Below are positions 10,610 through 19,202 of a stretch of DNA of 64,000 nucleotides, piece by piece; position 1 is the stretch's first letter, and the number at the start of each line of letters is the position of its first letter. The notes below the pieces were generated by a model, which made no database searches, was not told where the DNA came from, and was given only the letters and a program-made list of their open reading frames with translations. The stretch comes from Candidatus Latescibacterota bacterium (lineage in GTDB: Bacteria; Krumholzibacteriota; Krumholzibacteriia; WVZY01). The translations under genes and the position numbers were made by a program. The stretch spans positions 1 through 64,000 of the forward strand of contig WVZY01000010.1 in NCBI GenBank assembly GCA_011772205.1, read 5' to 3'.

Positions 10610-12055
10610 CTACTCTTTCCCTTTGGCCGGTCGGTAGTCCTCCGGCTTGATACCGAGCTTCTTGAGTAAATCGTGCAAGGTAGGTCGACTTATATCGAGT
10701 TCCCTTGCCGCATTCGAGACATTCCCGCCAGATCTTAGTAAAGCACCGACGATGAGTGTTCGTTCGATCTCTTCGCGCGCTTCCTTGAGGGTGCGTGGTC
10801 CGAGGAGCACGGAATGCGTGTGAGCAGAAGCATGAAGTTCAACTTTTTCGCTGGAAGCAACACTCTCCTCCAACGGCAGCTTTACGAGGTCCAGATCTTC
10901 GGGCTGAATTACATTACTCGAAGCCATTATGACTGCGCGCTTCATCCGGTTTTCGAGCTCACGAATATTTCCAGGCCAGCGATGACGCTGGATGGCTTCG
11001 ATGGCCCCCGCACTAAATCCCCGGACGTTCCTGGAAAACTCCCCGCTGAATTTTTGAAGGAAATGCATCGCAAGGAGATATAGATCATCTCCCCGGCTTC
11101 GGAGCGGAGGAAGATCGATGCTGATAGCATTGATCCTGTAGAATAAATCCTCCCGAAAGCGGCCTTCCGATATCGTCTGATGGAGATTCCGGTTGGTTGC
11201 TGCAAGGATACGGACATCGACCTTCTGAGGTTCCCGCCCTCCGATTTTTTCAATCGTTTGATTCTGAAGGACGCGGAGAAGCTTGACCTGGAGCGATAGG
11301 GACAGCTCGCCGATTTCATCGAGGAAAACGGTACCACCGTCGGCGACCTCGAACTTGCCCGGCCTCGAGGTATGCGCTCCCGTGAAACTTCCTTTCTCGT
11401 GCCCGAAAAGCTCGCTTTCGAGGAGGTTTTCCGGAATCGCGCCGCAGTTGATTGGCACAAAAGGCCCGCTCCGTCTAAGACTTTTCTCGTGAATTGCCTG
11501 GGCAACCAGTTCCTTCCCCGTTCCACTCTCCCCGGTTACCAGGACAGGCACATCCGTTGGAGCAATCTTTGAAACAGTATCGAAAACAGCCTGCATCGGT
11601 GGAGAAACAGCGATGATTCCAGCAAATTCTTTTCCGGCTCCCTCTTTACTTCGAAAATTCTTGATCTCCTGTTCCAGATCGAACAAATAAGCAGCCCGTT
11701 TGAGAATCACTCTGAGTTCACTCACTGAAACCGGCTTGGTATAGAAGTCATAAGCGCCTCGTTCCACTGCGCGGATGGCATTCTCCCTCTCATCATGGCC
11801 CGTGATCACGATAACTTTGAGAAGAGGATTGACCATGAGCGCTTCTCCGAGAATCTGAAAACCTTCTAGGTGATCGAGGTTATCGGAAAGCGCCAGATCC
11901 AATGTCATGATAGCCGGGCGCTTTTGCTTCACCGCCGCCAGAGCTTCCTCCAGTGTTCTCGCTGTAACGATGTCGTATTCCTTCTTGAAGGCCCATTGGA
12001 GCTGCTTGACGATTGCTTCCTCGTCATCAACAATGAGCAGGGTCTTTGCAGGCAT
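10610..12055 (-). CDS. prsR: PrsR-type sigma-54 response regulator of the PEP-CTERM system
   Basis: This 481-residue protein is an NtrC-like activator. It has a receiver domain at residues 1-125 with acidic DDE and phospho-acceptor Asp53. The AAA+ domain follows, with Walker A GESGTGKE (175-182), the sigma-54 loop as GSFTGA (222-227) and DEIGE. A Fis-type helix-turn-helix closes the protein (NVSNAARELDISRPTLHDLL). The resemblance and position next to PrsK and an exosortase match the PEP-CTERM-box response regulator family. The GAFTGA motif carries Ser for the first Ala, a known tolerated variant. The gene follows prsK by 61 bases. The likely target in this window is the sigma-54 promoter at 19062-19077. 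Confidence 0.88.
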   Translation of the reverse strand: MPAKTLLIVDDEEAIVKQLQWAFKKEYDIVTARTLEEALAAVKQKRPAIMTLDLALSDNLDHLEGFQILGEALMVNPLLKVIVITGHDERENAIRAVERGAYDFYTKPVSVSELRVILKRAAYLFDLEQEIKNFRSKEGAGKEFAGIIAVSPPMQAVFDTVSKIAPTDVPVLVTGESGTGKELVAQAIHEKSLRRSGPFVPINCGAIPENLLESELFGHEKGSFTGAHTSRPGKFEVADGGTVFLDEIGELSLSLQVKLLRVLQNQTIEKIGGREPQKVDVRILAATNRNLHQTISEGRFREDLFYRINAISIDLPPLRSRGDDLYLLAMHFLQKFSGEFSRNVRGFSAGAIEAIQRHRWPGNIRELENRMKRAVIMASSNVIQPEDLDLVKLPLEESVASSEKVELHASAHTHSVLLGPRTLKEAREEIERTLIVGALLRSGGNVSNAARELDISRPTLHDLLKKLGIKPEDYRPAKGKE

Positions 12056-12116
12056 GATTTCCTCTTCTCAGAGAATGCACGACCACAACATTCGATGGCG
12101 AAGGGAGGCCAAGTGC

Positions 12117-14225
12117 CTATTCAGCACCGAAGGATAGAGCCGGCATCCGTATGGTAACGGTGGCTCCATGCCCTTTCTCGCTCTCGATAGCCAGGTCTCC
12201 CCCGTGGGCTCGAACGAGCGTCCTGCACATCAAAAGGCCGATACCCAGCCCGCCTTTTTTTGTGCTCCTGAAGGGCCGGTAAAGATGTTCCTCCAGGAAA
12301 ACCGGGTCGAAACCACTTCCCGTATCCTTTATGGCAATCTCAATCCAGCCTTCGTCCACGCCGTTGACGCTTGCCGACACTTTCCCGCCCTGACCTGTCG
12401 CATCCAGCGCGTTCATCAAAAGGTTTTCTACAACCCGCTCCAGTGCGGATGCGTCGACCTCTCCCGTAATGTTATCTGTCGCGGCCAATTCTATTTGAAT
12501 CCCGTGAGAATCGGCAACCGGTTTCAGGTCCGCGAGTGCCCTCTCTACAAGCTTAGTTATGTTTTCGGATTTTCTAGATATTCCAGTCGGTGCCTTGAGG
12601 GCATTCAGAGAATGGATCAGTCCTTTCATTTTATTGATCGAACGCTCGATCGTTGCGAAAGCGTCTCTTTGGAATTCTGGATCGCTGATGTTTTCTTTTG
12701 CGTTTTCCGCTGTGAGCGAAAGCATTCCAATTGCATTTTTCAAGTCATGAATGACAAACGATGATAGTCTGTTGAAACTCTCCATTTGCTTCGAATCCAG
12801 AATCTGCTCCTTGCTCAGTAGATTTTCGAGTGTCAGAGCTGCTTGATCTGAGAGAGTGGAGAGGCATTCTCTATCCTCTTCCCCATAAGCGATGTTCATG
12901 GATTTTTCGCCAAGCAAAATGATCCCGAACAATTCGTGCCCGCTCGCTATCGGCGCTGAGGCTCGGATCCATCCCGCTTCACTACCACCTCCCTCAACAG
13001 AAGCTTTGCCCTTGGAAGGTGTCTGTAGCGCAAGTCCGCTTTTAAAAACAGCAACTGAATCCCGCGGAGCAACGCTCGCGACCAGCTTTATAAAAGCGAT
13101 ATCCGGCTTTTCCCTGTCGAATCCATATGAGGCAATTTTGCCGCCTTTGATGTTCGCCCACACGATTCCGCGTTTGACCAGCATTGTTTCGCACAGCAAG
13201 CTGATGAAATTCGAGAGAAATTCGTCGATCGTTTCACTCGAACCCATTAGCTGTGCATATCGTTTCCACTCTTTCCGGTAGTCGTACCGGTTCGCATAAA
13301 AATTGGTCTCAATGAAGTGGCGAAGTCTCCGCTTGGCCCGGCCTGATATGAGAACGGCTATCAACAAAAATACGGCAAACATGCCTATGACAGTGGAAGC
13401 GAACCGATCGTAAGGGAATCCGAGCAGCCGGGCGAGGAACGAAATGAGGGCAAGCGCTGTTATATAGATACCCGAGATCGTAACTGTCAACACCGATGTG
13501 ACGAAGTCCCGCCCAATGTAAGCCTGTATATCGAACAGATGGTACCGGATTGTGGCATAGAAGAAGGAGATGCTCAACGCAATGAAGCCACATGAGTGGA
13601 TGGCAAGATAGCTCCTATCGGTAAGGGAGACGGCAAGAATTCTGCTGATGATGATGAACGTGAGTACCGTTATGGTCAGGATTCCGAGGAGCGGGTATTT
13701 CAAAGTGACCTTGCCAGCTACCGAAGCCGATCGGTAAGTATTTTCGAGAAAGAAAAGGCCTAAAACGTTTGCAAGAAGCAGATACGCCGCTGCTAGTTTG
13801 CCATAGCTCGTGAACGTCAGCCCCCAGAAGATGCTCTCCGAGAAATGGACTTCCCTGATGATGCTTCGTGGCGGCAGCAGGAGTACAGCGCTTCCTATGA
13901 GTATTGAAACCGCCGCGATCCAAATACCTGGCCCGCTGAGAATCCCTTTCTCCTCTCGCCTGCCAAAGAGAGAGAGAAAAGGCACCATTACTGCGGGAAC
14001 AAAAACGGAGAATCCAAGAAGAAATCTGAACGACAGGAGTGCCCTTTCTGGTGCGGTGCTGAGAAGCATCGCCCCGAGCGAGCTCTGGCTGGCACACAGG
14101 ATGAAGCAAGTCAGGATGAAATAAGTTTTTTGAGCTCTTCTATCACCCCTTCCTAGGTGGATCAGCCCAAGAGCGAGAAGAAGTCCCGCGGCGCAAAAAG
14201 ACAGGGTAGCGGGAAGGTAGATCAT
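12117..14225 (-). CDS. prsK: PrsK-type PEP-CTERM histidine kinase
   Basis: This is a 702-residue membrane sensor kinase. The start at 14225 overlaps the preceding stop by 4 bases (ATGA) and opens directly into the first membrane helix (MIYLPATLSFCAAGLL). About ten hydrophobic segments fill residues 1-300, followed by a GAF-like region. The phospho-acceptor box reads SFVIHDLKNAIGML. The ATPase domain shows an N-box (LLMNALDAT), DTGSGFDP and GGLGIGLLMC. HDLKN in place of HExxxP and the long multi-pass sensor are typical of PrsK. It lies directly before prsR and presumably phosphorylates it. The signal sensed is unknown. Confidence 0.88.
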   Translation of the reverse strand: MIYLPATLSFCAAGLLLALGLIHLGRGDRRAQKTYFILTCFILCASQSSLGAMLLSTAPERALLSFRFLLGFSVFVPAVMVPFLSLFGRREEKGILSGPGIWIAAVSILIGSAVLLLPPRSIIREVHFSESIFWGLTFTSYGKLAAAYLLLANVLGLFFLENTYRSASVAGKVTLKYPLLGILTITVLTFIIISRILAVSLTDRSYLAIHSCGFIALSISFFYATIRYHLFDIQAYIGRDFVTSVLTVTISGIYITALALISFLARLLGFPYDRFASTVIGMFAVFLLIAVLISGRAKRRLRHFIETNFYANRYDYRKEWKRYAQLMGSSETIDEFLSNFISLLCETMLVKRGIVWANIKGGKIASYGFDREKPDIAFIKLVASVAPRDSVAVFKSGLALQTPSKGKASVEGGGSEAGWIRASAPIASGHELFGIILLGEKSMNIAYGEEDRECLSTLSDQAALTLENLLSKEQILDSKQMESFNRLSSFVIHDLKNAIGMLSLTAENAKENISDPEFQRDAFATIERSINKMKGLIHSLNALKAPTGISRKSENITKLVERALADLKPVADSHGIQIELAATDNITGEVDASALERVVENLLMNALDATGQGGKVSASVNGVDEGWIEIAIKDTGSGFDPVFLEEHLYRPFRSTKKGGLGIGLLMCRTLVRAHGGDLAIESEKGHGATVTIRMPALSFGAE

Positions 14226-15745
14226 TTCGAACTCCGCATTCTCTCCAGCTGTCTCGACGCTTCGAACGCAGCGTCTGATCCAGGATATCGCGCGATACAA
14301 ATCTCGAGCGCCTGGAGGGCCCCGGCCTCGTCCTTGATTTTCTCCTCCAGAATGGAGGCAGCGGTAAGGAAATTTATTTGAAAACGAGTGTAACCGGGGT
14401 AACGATCCGGAAGAGCCATCAATAAATCGACGGCTTCCTTCCACTGCTCCAATTCGATCAAAGCGCGAACAATGTATTCTTCGGCGAGAATTTTTATCGT
14501 CGGAGGATATTGGGGCGACAATATTTGTTTATACAACTCGATAGCTCGTTGATAGGCGGCTTTTGCTGCGTCGTGCTCACCTTTTTCGCTGTACTTCTTG
14601 GCGATCCGAAGCGGCGCCTCGAAGCTCTGAATCGTACCGGGATACTCCTTAGCTATGGAGTTGTATCGGAGGGAAGCTTCCAACCAGTTCCCCTGCTCCT
14701 CATCGATCAGGGCGAGCTGCCAGTTTGCTTCTGCGGCCGCCGTAACAATAGACCGGTAGTTCTTAATGACCGATTTATACAATTCCTTCGCCTCGCCGGT
14801 CCTTCCAATTCGCTTCGCCAAATAAGCTGCGGACAGCAGCGCGCTCGGTGCCTCCGGAGACACCGGGTGCTCCTTCTGGACCTTTTTGAACAGATCGAGG
14901 GCTTTCGCAGGCGCATCGAGCCCGTCGGCCCAGATCTTTGCTTCGAGAAATTGGAGAGACCGTCGGTCCTCCTCGTCGGCGTACATGCTCATGAGCTCTC
15001 GGACCAAGTTCAACCCCTCTTCCCAACGGCGTCCTTGAAGGTATGTGGCGAGAAGGTTGTAGCGCACCACCTTCAGGATATCTGCGTCTTCGCCACGTGC
15101 AATGAGATCCTTGTAAAGCTTCTCCGCGTTCTCCAGCCATTTTTCTTTCGATCCCTCATCACCTGCATGGCCGTACAACTCCGCGATTTTGAGAGGCGTT
15201 GCAAGGTATTGCGAGTTCAATTTTATCGTCTGCTTGGCACTAAGGGGATCGAGGTACAATGAGTCGAAACGTTCGAATAAAGATAGTGCCTGCTGGTAGT
15301 CTTCGATCTCCTCCGAAAGATATGCAGCAGAGTAGAGCGCCGTTACCCTGGCCTCGGAGATGTTATCGGCGAGCTCGAAAGCCTTTAAGAATTCTTTTCT
15401 CGCCTGGGGGAGCATCGCGGCCTGATAACAAAGCTCAGCAATATCGATTTGAGCCGACACTACTATTTCCTCGAGACCCTCGATTTCCTTCATTTGGCTC
15501 TCATAAGATGAAACGATATCGCGATAAGCTCCGAGGGTTTTATCGAGAAACTCCGTCCCTGCGATTACCAACTTGTTGGCCAACTCGACCTTGAGCTTTC
15601 GTGCCTCGAAGAGCGCCTTTTCCGCCTGGAACCGGACGTCCGATCCCTTTTCACCGGAGCAGCCAACGATAAATACCCCTAAGGCCAAAATGGATAACCA
15701 TTGATTTAGTTTTGAAGCGCATCGTTCATTCTCGCCCAGCTTCAT
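14222..15745 (-). CDS. TPR lipoprotein of the exosortase locus
   Basis: This 507-residue protein starts with a lipoprotein signal (ILALGVFIVGC, lipobox Cys at about residue 29). The rest consists of tandem tetratricopeptide-like helical pairs (for example AYLSEEIEDYQQALSLFERF and AKELYKSVIKNYRS). It is probably a periplasm-facing scaffold. TPR proteins are regular members of PEP-CTERM/exopolysaccharide loci. It overlaps the membrane-protein gene upstream by 20 bases and prsK downstream by 4 bases, so the genes are translationally coupled. Its exact partner is not known. Confidence 0.75.
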   Translation of the reverse strand: MKLGENERCASKLNQWLSILALGVFIVGCSGEKGSDVRFQAEKALFEARKLKVELANKLVIAGTEFLDKTLGAYRDIVSSYESQMKEIEGLEEIVVSAQIDIAELCYQAAMLPQARKEFLKAFELADNISEARVTALYSAAYLSEEIEDYQQALSLFERFDSLYLDPLSAKQTIKLNSQYLATPLKIAELYGHAGDEGSKEKWLENAEKLYKDLIARGEDADILKVVRYNLLATYLQGRRWEEGLNLVRELMSMYADEEDRRSLQFLEAKIWADGLDAPAKALDLFKKVQKEHPVSPEAPSALLSAAYLAKRIGRTGEAKELYKSVIKNYRSIVTAAAEANWQLALIDEEQGNWLEASLRYNSIAKEYPGTIQSFEAPLRIAKKYSEKGEHDAAKAAYQRAIELYKQILSPQYPPTIKILAEEYIVRALIELEQWKEAVDLLMALPDRYPGYTRFQINFLTAASILEEKIKDEAGALQALEICIARYPGSDAAFEASRQLERMRSSK

Positions 15746-16562
15746 CTAATTGCCTCCAGAAGAATGTAACGGTAAGCCCGCCGATCAGTAAAAGCGCCGA
15801 CACGAATCCGAGCAACTCCCGAAAAACCTGTACATACGCGAGGACCTCTGGAGAAAAGCGAAGTGCCAGCATTTCGCTCTTGAACTCCAGCAAGATCCCC
15901 GGCAGCGTGATAATAAACGGTACGCTGACGAGGATCATCGTCTGATCGAAACTTATCATCGCGATCTTGATACTCTCTTTAACCGCCCTGAATATTGACC
16001 GCCCTTTCAGCAGAACGAGAGGTCCTGTGAAAATAAACAGTGCTTGAAACACTAGCCCCACAAAGGTGGTTGCTGCCCAACCGCCGGCACGAAACAGAAT
16101 GTTTCCGCCTTTCGGCAGCAGGAGAGCAGGAACATTGAAGCAAGCAAAAACAAACGCAGAAGCGATGATTGTCACCCCAACCAGAGGCACATAACGTCGA
16201 AACGTCCCTTTTAACGCTTCGGCCATTGACCCCGATCGTTTGCGAATGGCATCGGCAAAAAGAAATATCGTCACTCCTTGAAAAAACGCGTGCACGAACA
16301 CATCCAGAATGATATCCAACCTTCCTAGCACAACCGGCATGAGCAGTCGATGCTCCGGATAATGAGTGAGCGCTTCGCGAAATCCTTTTTTGAGGAACAA
16401 TGCCCAGAACGAACCAACGAACCCGCCTGGTGCATTCACATAGAGGGCTACCAAGATGACTTTGAGAGCCAAATAAAGAATGAGAGGGATCCAGATGTTG
16501 AATCGGCGCAGAAGCAAAAAGGTTTCGAAAAAAGCGAGCCATGCGGATCTTCTCCCTATCAT
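15726..16562 (-). CDS. Multi-pass membrane protein of the exosortase locus
   Basis: This 278-residue protein has about six hydrophobic segments (for example WIPLILYLALKVILVALYV and LVGVTIIASAFVFACF) and no enzyme motif I can see. The overall look is like the DUF975/glycerophosphoryl-diester-phosphodiesterase-associated membrane domain proteins, but I would not name it. It lies 60 bases after the EpsI-like gene and overlaps the TPR gene, which places it in the exosortase operon. A role in export, assembly or sensing is inference from context only. Confidence 0.6.
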   Translation of the reverse strand: MIGRRSAWLAFFETFLLLRRFNIWIPLILYLALKVILVALYVNAPGGFVGSFWALFLKKGFREALTHYPEHRLLMPVVLGRLDIILDVFVHAFFQGVTIFLFADAIRKRSGSMAEALKGTFRRYVPLVGVTIIASAFVFACFNVPALLLPKGGNILFRAGGWAATTFVGLVFQALFIFTGPLVLLKGRSIFRAVKESIKIAMISFDQTMILVSVPFIITLPGILLEFKSEMLALRFSPEVLAYVQVFRELLGFVSALLLIGGLTVTFFWRQLDEAGRE

Positions 16563-16622
16563 ATCGATCCTCGCGTGAACGTCAGGCGGCGTGGTAATTT
16601 CACAGAGCCGATCTTCCTTCGG

Positions 16623-17309
16623 TCACCTATCGATGTTGACCTCGCCCGCGCTGTTGCCCGATGAACCTCCCAGAGGTCCCTCCAGAGCAGAAACAACGTG
16701 CGGCGAAATTCCTTCAACAAAACTCAAGAGATCTACCAGCGTTCTTTCTTCCCCCTCATCCTCAGCGATTTCAGCTGAGAACCTTACAAAAGCGGTGCTT
16801 TGGGGTCTTCGCAGAAGAGAGTTTTTCATCTGGTCCCACTTCAGGCTGAACTCGTTCGTGATCAAGCCGCTTCGGGTTGCGAACCAGTAAAGAACCATCC
16901 TGCGGCTTACTCCATTGGTGATATATAATCTTTTTATGGTTCTCCTTCTATGTGCAATCTCGATCTCCTCTGCGCCTTCTTCATAGACGTTCCAACCCGA
17001 CCCGGGATAACAGTGCTTCGGCGAATGGATCTGCGAGTTCTCCTGGGCCGCGGAGAAATAGCCGAGGAAAAACCAGATTTTTCTCCCACCGGTGCGTTTA
17101 TAAACGCGAAAAATCGTTTCATCCGCGCCCAGAACCTGAAGCGTTCCGGGACCCAGATACTCATCTGAGCCAATGTAGCCATTGATCGAATACGGGATCC
17201 CGTCGGGTGACGGAGCCTCACTTGCTGCAACCGTTGTGAAACGCAGCAAATATGCATACGGTGTCAGCACCACGAGCAACAGCAGCAGGGAATAAATTCT
17301 CCACCTCAT
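16623..17309 (-). CDS. EpsI-like exosortase-associated protein
   Basis: The 228-residue product begins with one membrane helix (SLLLLLVVLTPYAYLL) and continues as a soluble extracytoplasmic domain. The motif HSPKHCYPGSGW (about residues 93-104) is the signature of the EpsI/DUF3485 family, which occurs next to or fused with exosortases. The start at 17309 overlaps the exosortase stop in an ATGA arrangement, which supports it over the upstream reading. EpsI proteins assist extracellular polysaccharide production or protein sorting; their biochemical role is not settled. The C-terminal 30 residues are Gly/Ser-rich. Confidence 0.85.
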   Translation of the reverse strand: MRWRIYSLLLLLVVLTPYAYLLRFTTVAASEAPSPDGIPYSINGYIGSDEYLGPGTLQVLGADETIFRVYKRTGGRKIWFFLGYFSAAQENSQIHSPKHCYPGSGWNVYEEGAEEIEIAHRRRTIKRLYITNGVSRRMVLYWFATRSGLITNEFSLKWDQMKNSLLRRPQSTAFVRFSAEIAEDEGEERTLVDLLSFVEGISPHVVSALEGPLGGSSGNSAGEVNIDR

Positions 17310-18160
17310 CTGATCTTCCTCAATATTCCAAGGGCAACGACCAGCAGGATCAGCCCCGTCAGAAAAACAATCAATCCGGAAATCTGGTGAAGGATGCCAT
17401 CGGCGAAATCTGGCCCCACAGTGTAAGCCCCGAGTGCGGTTACGACCAGTCTCAGTGTATTCGCCATGAAAGCGGCTGGGACGGCGCAAAGGACAAGTAC
17501 GATCCTCCTCGTCAGTGAGATATCCGAGAACAAAGCCAGGATGAGAGATAGCGTAACCATTGTCATCAGAGAGCGGAGACCGCTGCAGGCGGCAACGACT
17601 TCGAGAGTGTAATTCGGCAGGAGAAGAATATTTCCCCGACGGAGGATGCTCACGTGGAGGATTTCCAGGATGCCCGAACTCAACTTCGCGCTCATTATCT
17701 GAAGTGGAAATGTAATCTTATAATATATGATGTACGGAAGCGGGATCATCATATAGAGAAACAGAAGCGGGAATGCCGCCTTGCGAGTAAACTCCCACCC
17801 TCGCAAGAAAAGCGCTAGACCGATGAGGAATGTCGGGATTGAAAGCCGCATTGTGAAAAGCTCGGACGCGGCGGTCCCAGCCAACAGCAACACACAAGCG
17901 GCAATAATAAGGGCAATACCGGTGGTCGTTCCTCCGCCACTCCTGGCGTCCTTCAGAACTTCTCTCCGTCGATACAAGACGATGCCCGAGATAACCGGTA
18001 TGAGAAGACCATGACGGTAGTTCGAATCGTCGAGCCACTGAGCTAGGAGAGCATGAAGGACCGGTAGATACAGGACGAACAACAGAGTGCCCACCCCGAT
18101 CAAAGGAAGGCTATCGACCCACCCCCGGGGCTGACGGCTGAATCTCTGAGAACACTCCAC
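17306..18160 (-). CDS. xrt: Exosortase (PEP-CTERM sorting transpeptidase)
   Basis: This 284-residue inner-membrane enzyme has about eight helices. Exosortases cleave PEP-CTERM proteins after export, much as sortases process LPXTG proteins. The catalytic triad is present: Cys192 in AACSGLRSL, Arg237 in NTLRLV and His258 in LHQISGL. The family stretch IPLPYIIYYKITFPLQ is also seen. The start codon is GTG, with AGGAG six bases upstream. It heads a minus-strand run through EpsI, membrane protein, TPR, prsK and prsR. One probable substrate is encoded just upstream at 18310-18990. No polysaccharide polymerase genes adjoin it, which makes this a small version of the locus. The subfamily letter cannot be assigned by eye. 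Confidence 0.93.
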   Translation of the reverse strand: MECSQRFSRQPRGWVDSLPLIGVGTLLFVLYLPVLHALLAQWLDDSNYRHGLLIPVISGIVLYRRREVLKDARSGGGTTTGIALIIAACVLLLAGTAASELFTMRLSIPTFLIGLALFLRGWEFTRKAAFPLLFLYMMIPLPYIIYYKITFPLQIMSAKLSSGILEILHVSILRRGNILLLPNYTLEVVAACSGLRSLMTMVTLSLILALFSDISLTRRIVLVLCAVPAAFMANTLRLVVTALGAYTVGPDFADGILHQISGLIVFLTGLILLVVALGILRKIR

Positions 18161-18192
18161 AACACGCTCCTGCCGTACAGAGGCCAGATGGC

Positions 18193-18198
18193 ATTATA
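18193..18198 (-). promoter_or_regulatory. Possible -10 element of the exosortase operon
   Basis: TATAAT on the minus strand lies about 35 bases upstream of the exosortase GTG. A TTGTAA copy is found 19 bases further upstream, longer than the ideal spacing. It suggests that the processing machinery has a housekeeping promoter distinct from the sigma-54 element of its target gene. Confidence 0.4.
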
Positions 18199-18253
18199 AG
18201 GTTCGTTTACAAAGGGATTACAATGGTAATGAGGCAGCAAGATGGATGCCATG

Positions 18254-18280
18254 AAAAAGCGGGCGCCATAGACGCCCGCT
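18254..18280 (-). terminator. Intrinsic terminator after the PEP-CTERM gene
   Basis: Perfect 8-base arms AGCGGGCG (18258-18265) and CGCCCGCT (18273-18280) are followed on the minus strand by a T-run. The hairpin separates the PEP-CTERM gene from the exosortase operon, so the two are probably transcribed independently. Confidence 0.8.
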
Positions 18281-18309
18281 TGGAGTTTCAACGCACATCG
18301 AGGGAACGC

Positions 18310-18990
18310 TCAGCGGCGTTTCTTCTTTTTGAGAAAAGGAGCCAGTCCGAGAAGCCCTAACCCAAGTAAGCTCAACGTGCCGGGCTCCGGTGTGGCAAAT
18401 CCGGCACCACCCCTGTAATACCCTGCATCGTGGGTATCTGAGGTATAGTACAATCTCCCATACCTGCTTACGCCCAGCGCGCCGAAGTGGCTCCAAGTGA
18501 AGTTCTCTACGGCCACATTGAGGAGGATTTCATCCCCCCAGCCGGGTGTCTGGATGACGCCTCCGTTATAATGCCATGCACCTGTTTGATTATTATCGAT
18601 CATGCCGATGCCTTTGAGGTTGATCCTTGCATATTTCATAGGCATCTGGCCTGAGAAGCCGCTGCTTAGCAATCTCGAGGGTACGTTGTAAAACGAGGTG
18701 ATCTTGACGCCGTTGATCCAGACGGCACCGGTTTCGTTTTGGGGGACTCCGATCACCAGGCCCACACTCATGAAGTCATATCTGGGACGTGGCATGATGC
18801 CGGGCTGCCAATAGCCCGCCACTTTGAGATCAAAGGAAGAATTGTGAGTGACCCAAGAGTTATTATCTATGCCGTTAGAGCCGTACTCAGCTCCTACGAT
18901 ATAGGTCTGGAGCCTGGGGACTGCGCTGGCGCTGCCGGCGAGAAGCGCTGTGATGCTGATTACGAATATGATTGCTGCTAATCTTCGCAT
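18310..18990 (-). CDS. PEP-CTERM sorting-signal protein
   Basis: This 226-residue exported protein has a Sec signal peptide (MRRLAAIIFVISITALLAGS). It ends in a textbook PEP-CTERM tail: TPEPGTLSLLGLGLLGL, then a short hydrophobic end and the basic cluster KKKKRR. The tail directs it to the adjacent exosortase for cleavage and release to the surface or matrix. The body (about residues 24-195) is rich in Gly, Asn, Trp and Tyr and looks like a beta-rich extracellular domain. I recognise no family in it. GGAG lies upstream of the ATG. Regulation is probably by PrsR and sigma-54 through the elements at 19.06-19.13 kb. Confidence 0.92.
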   Translation of the reverse strand: MRRLAAIIFVISITALLAGSASAVPRLQTYIVGAEYGSNGIDNNSWVTHNSSFDLKVAGYWQPGIMPRPRYDFMSVGLVIGVPQNETGAVWINGVKITSFYNVPSRLLSSGFSGQMPMKYARINLKGIGMIDNNQTGAWHYNGGVIQTPGWGDEILLNVAVENFTWSHFGALGVSRYGRLYYTSDTHDAGYYRGGAGFATPEPGTLSLLGLGLLGLAPFLKKKKRR

Positions 18991-19061
18991 GTGTGACTCC
19001 TATCGTGTGTGTCGAAACTCTTTACACTTCTTAGGGATTACCCAATTTCCACCCTGGTAAC

Positions 19062-19077
19062 TGCAATCGCCATGCCA
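19062..19077 (-). promoter_or_regulatory. Sigma-54 (-24/-12) promoter of the PEP-CTERM gene
   Basis: The minus strand reads TGGCATGGCGATTGCA. It matches the sigma-54 consensus TGGCAC-N5-TTGCA at every position except the sixth, and the invariant GG and GC lie 12 bases apart. It stands about 70-85 bases before the PEP-CTERM start codon. A sigma-54 activator (PrsR) is encoded in the same locus. Confidence 0.8.
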
Positions 19078-19117
19078 GAATTCATTGTCCATTAATTCCT
19101 TGTTATCATATAAGTTA

Positions 19118-19131
19118 TGGCATTGCTGCCA
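19118..19131. promoter_or_regulatory. Palindrome upstream of the sigma-54 promoter
   Basis: TGGCA-TTGC-TGCCA is an inverted repeat with 5-base arms, centred about 50 bases upstream of the -24 element. This is a normal position for an enhancer site of a Fis-type activator. It is a candidate PrsR-binding site; no second copy was confirmed. Confidence 0.45.
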
Positions 19132-19202
19132 AGGAATCATTTTCGACCTTCAGATAGTGTAAAGATTTACGACAATGCTGAGGTGCAATGCGGATTTCCA
19201 GG

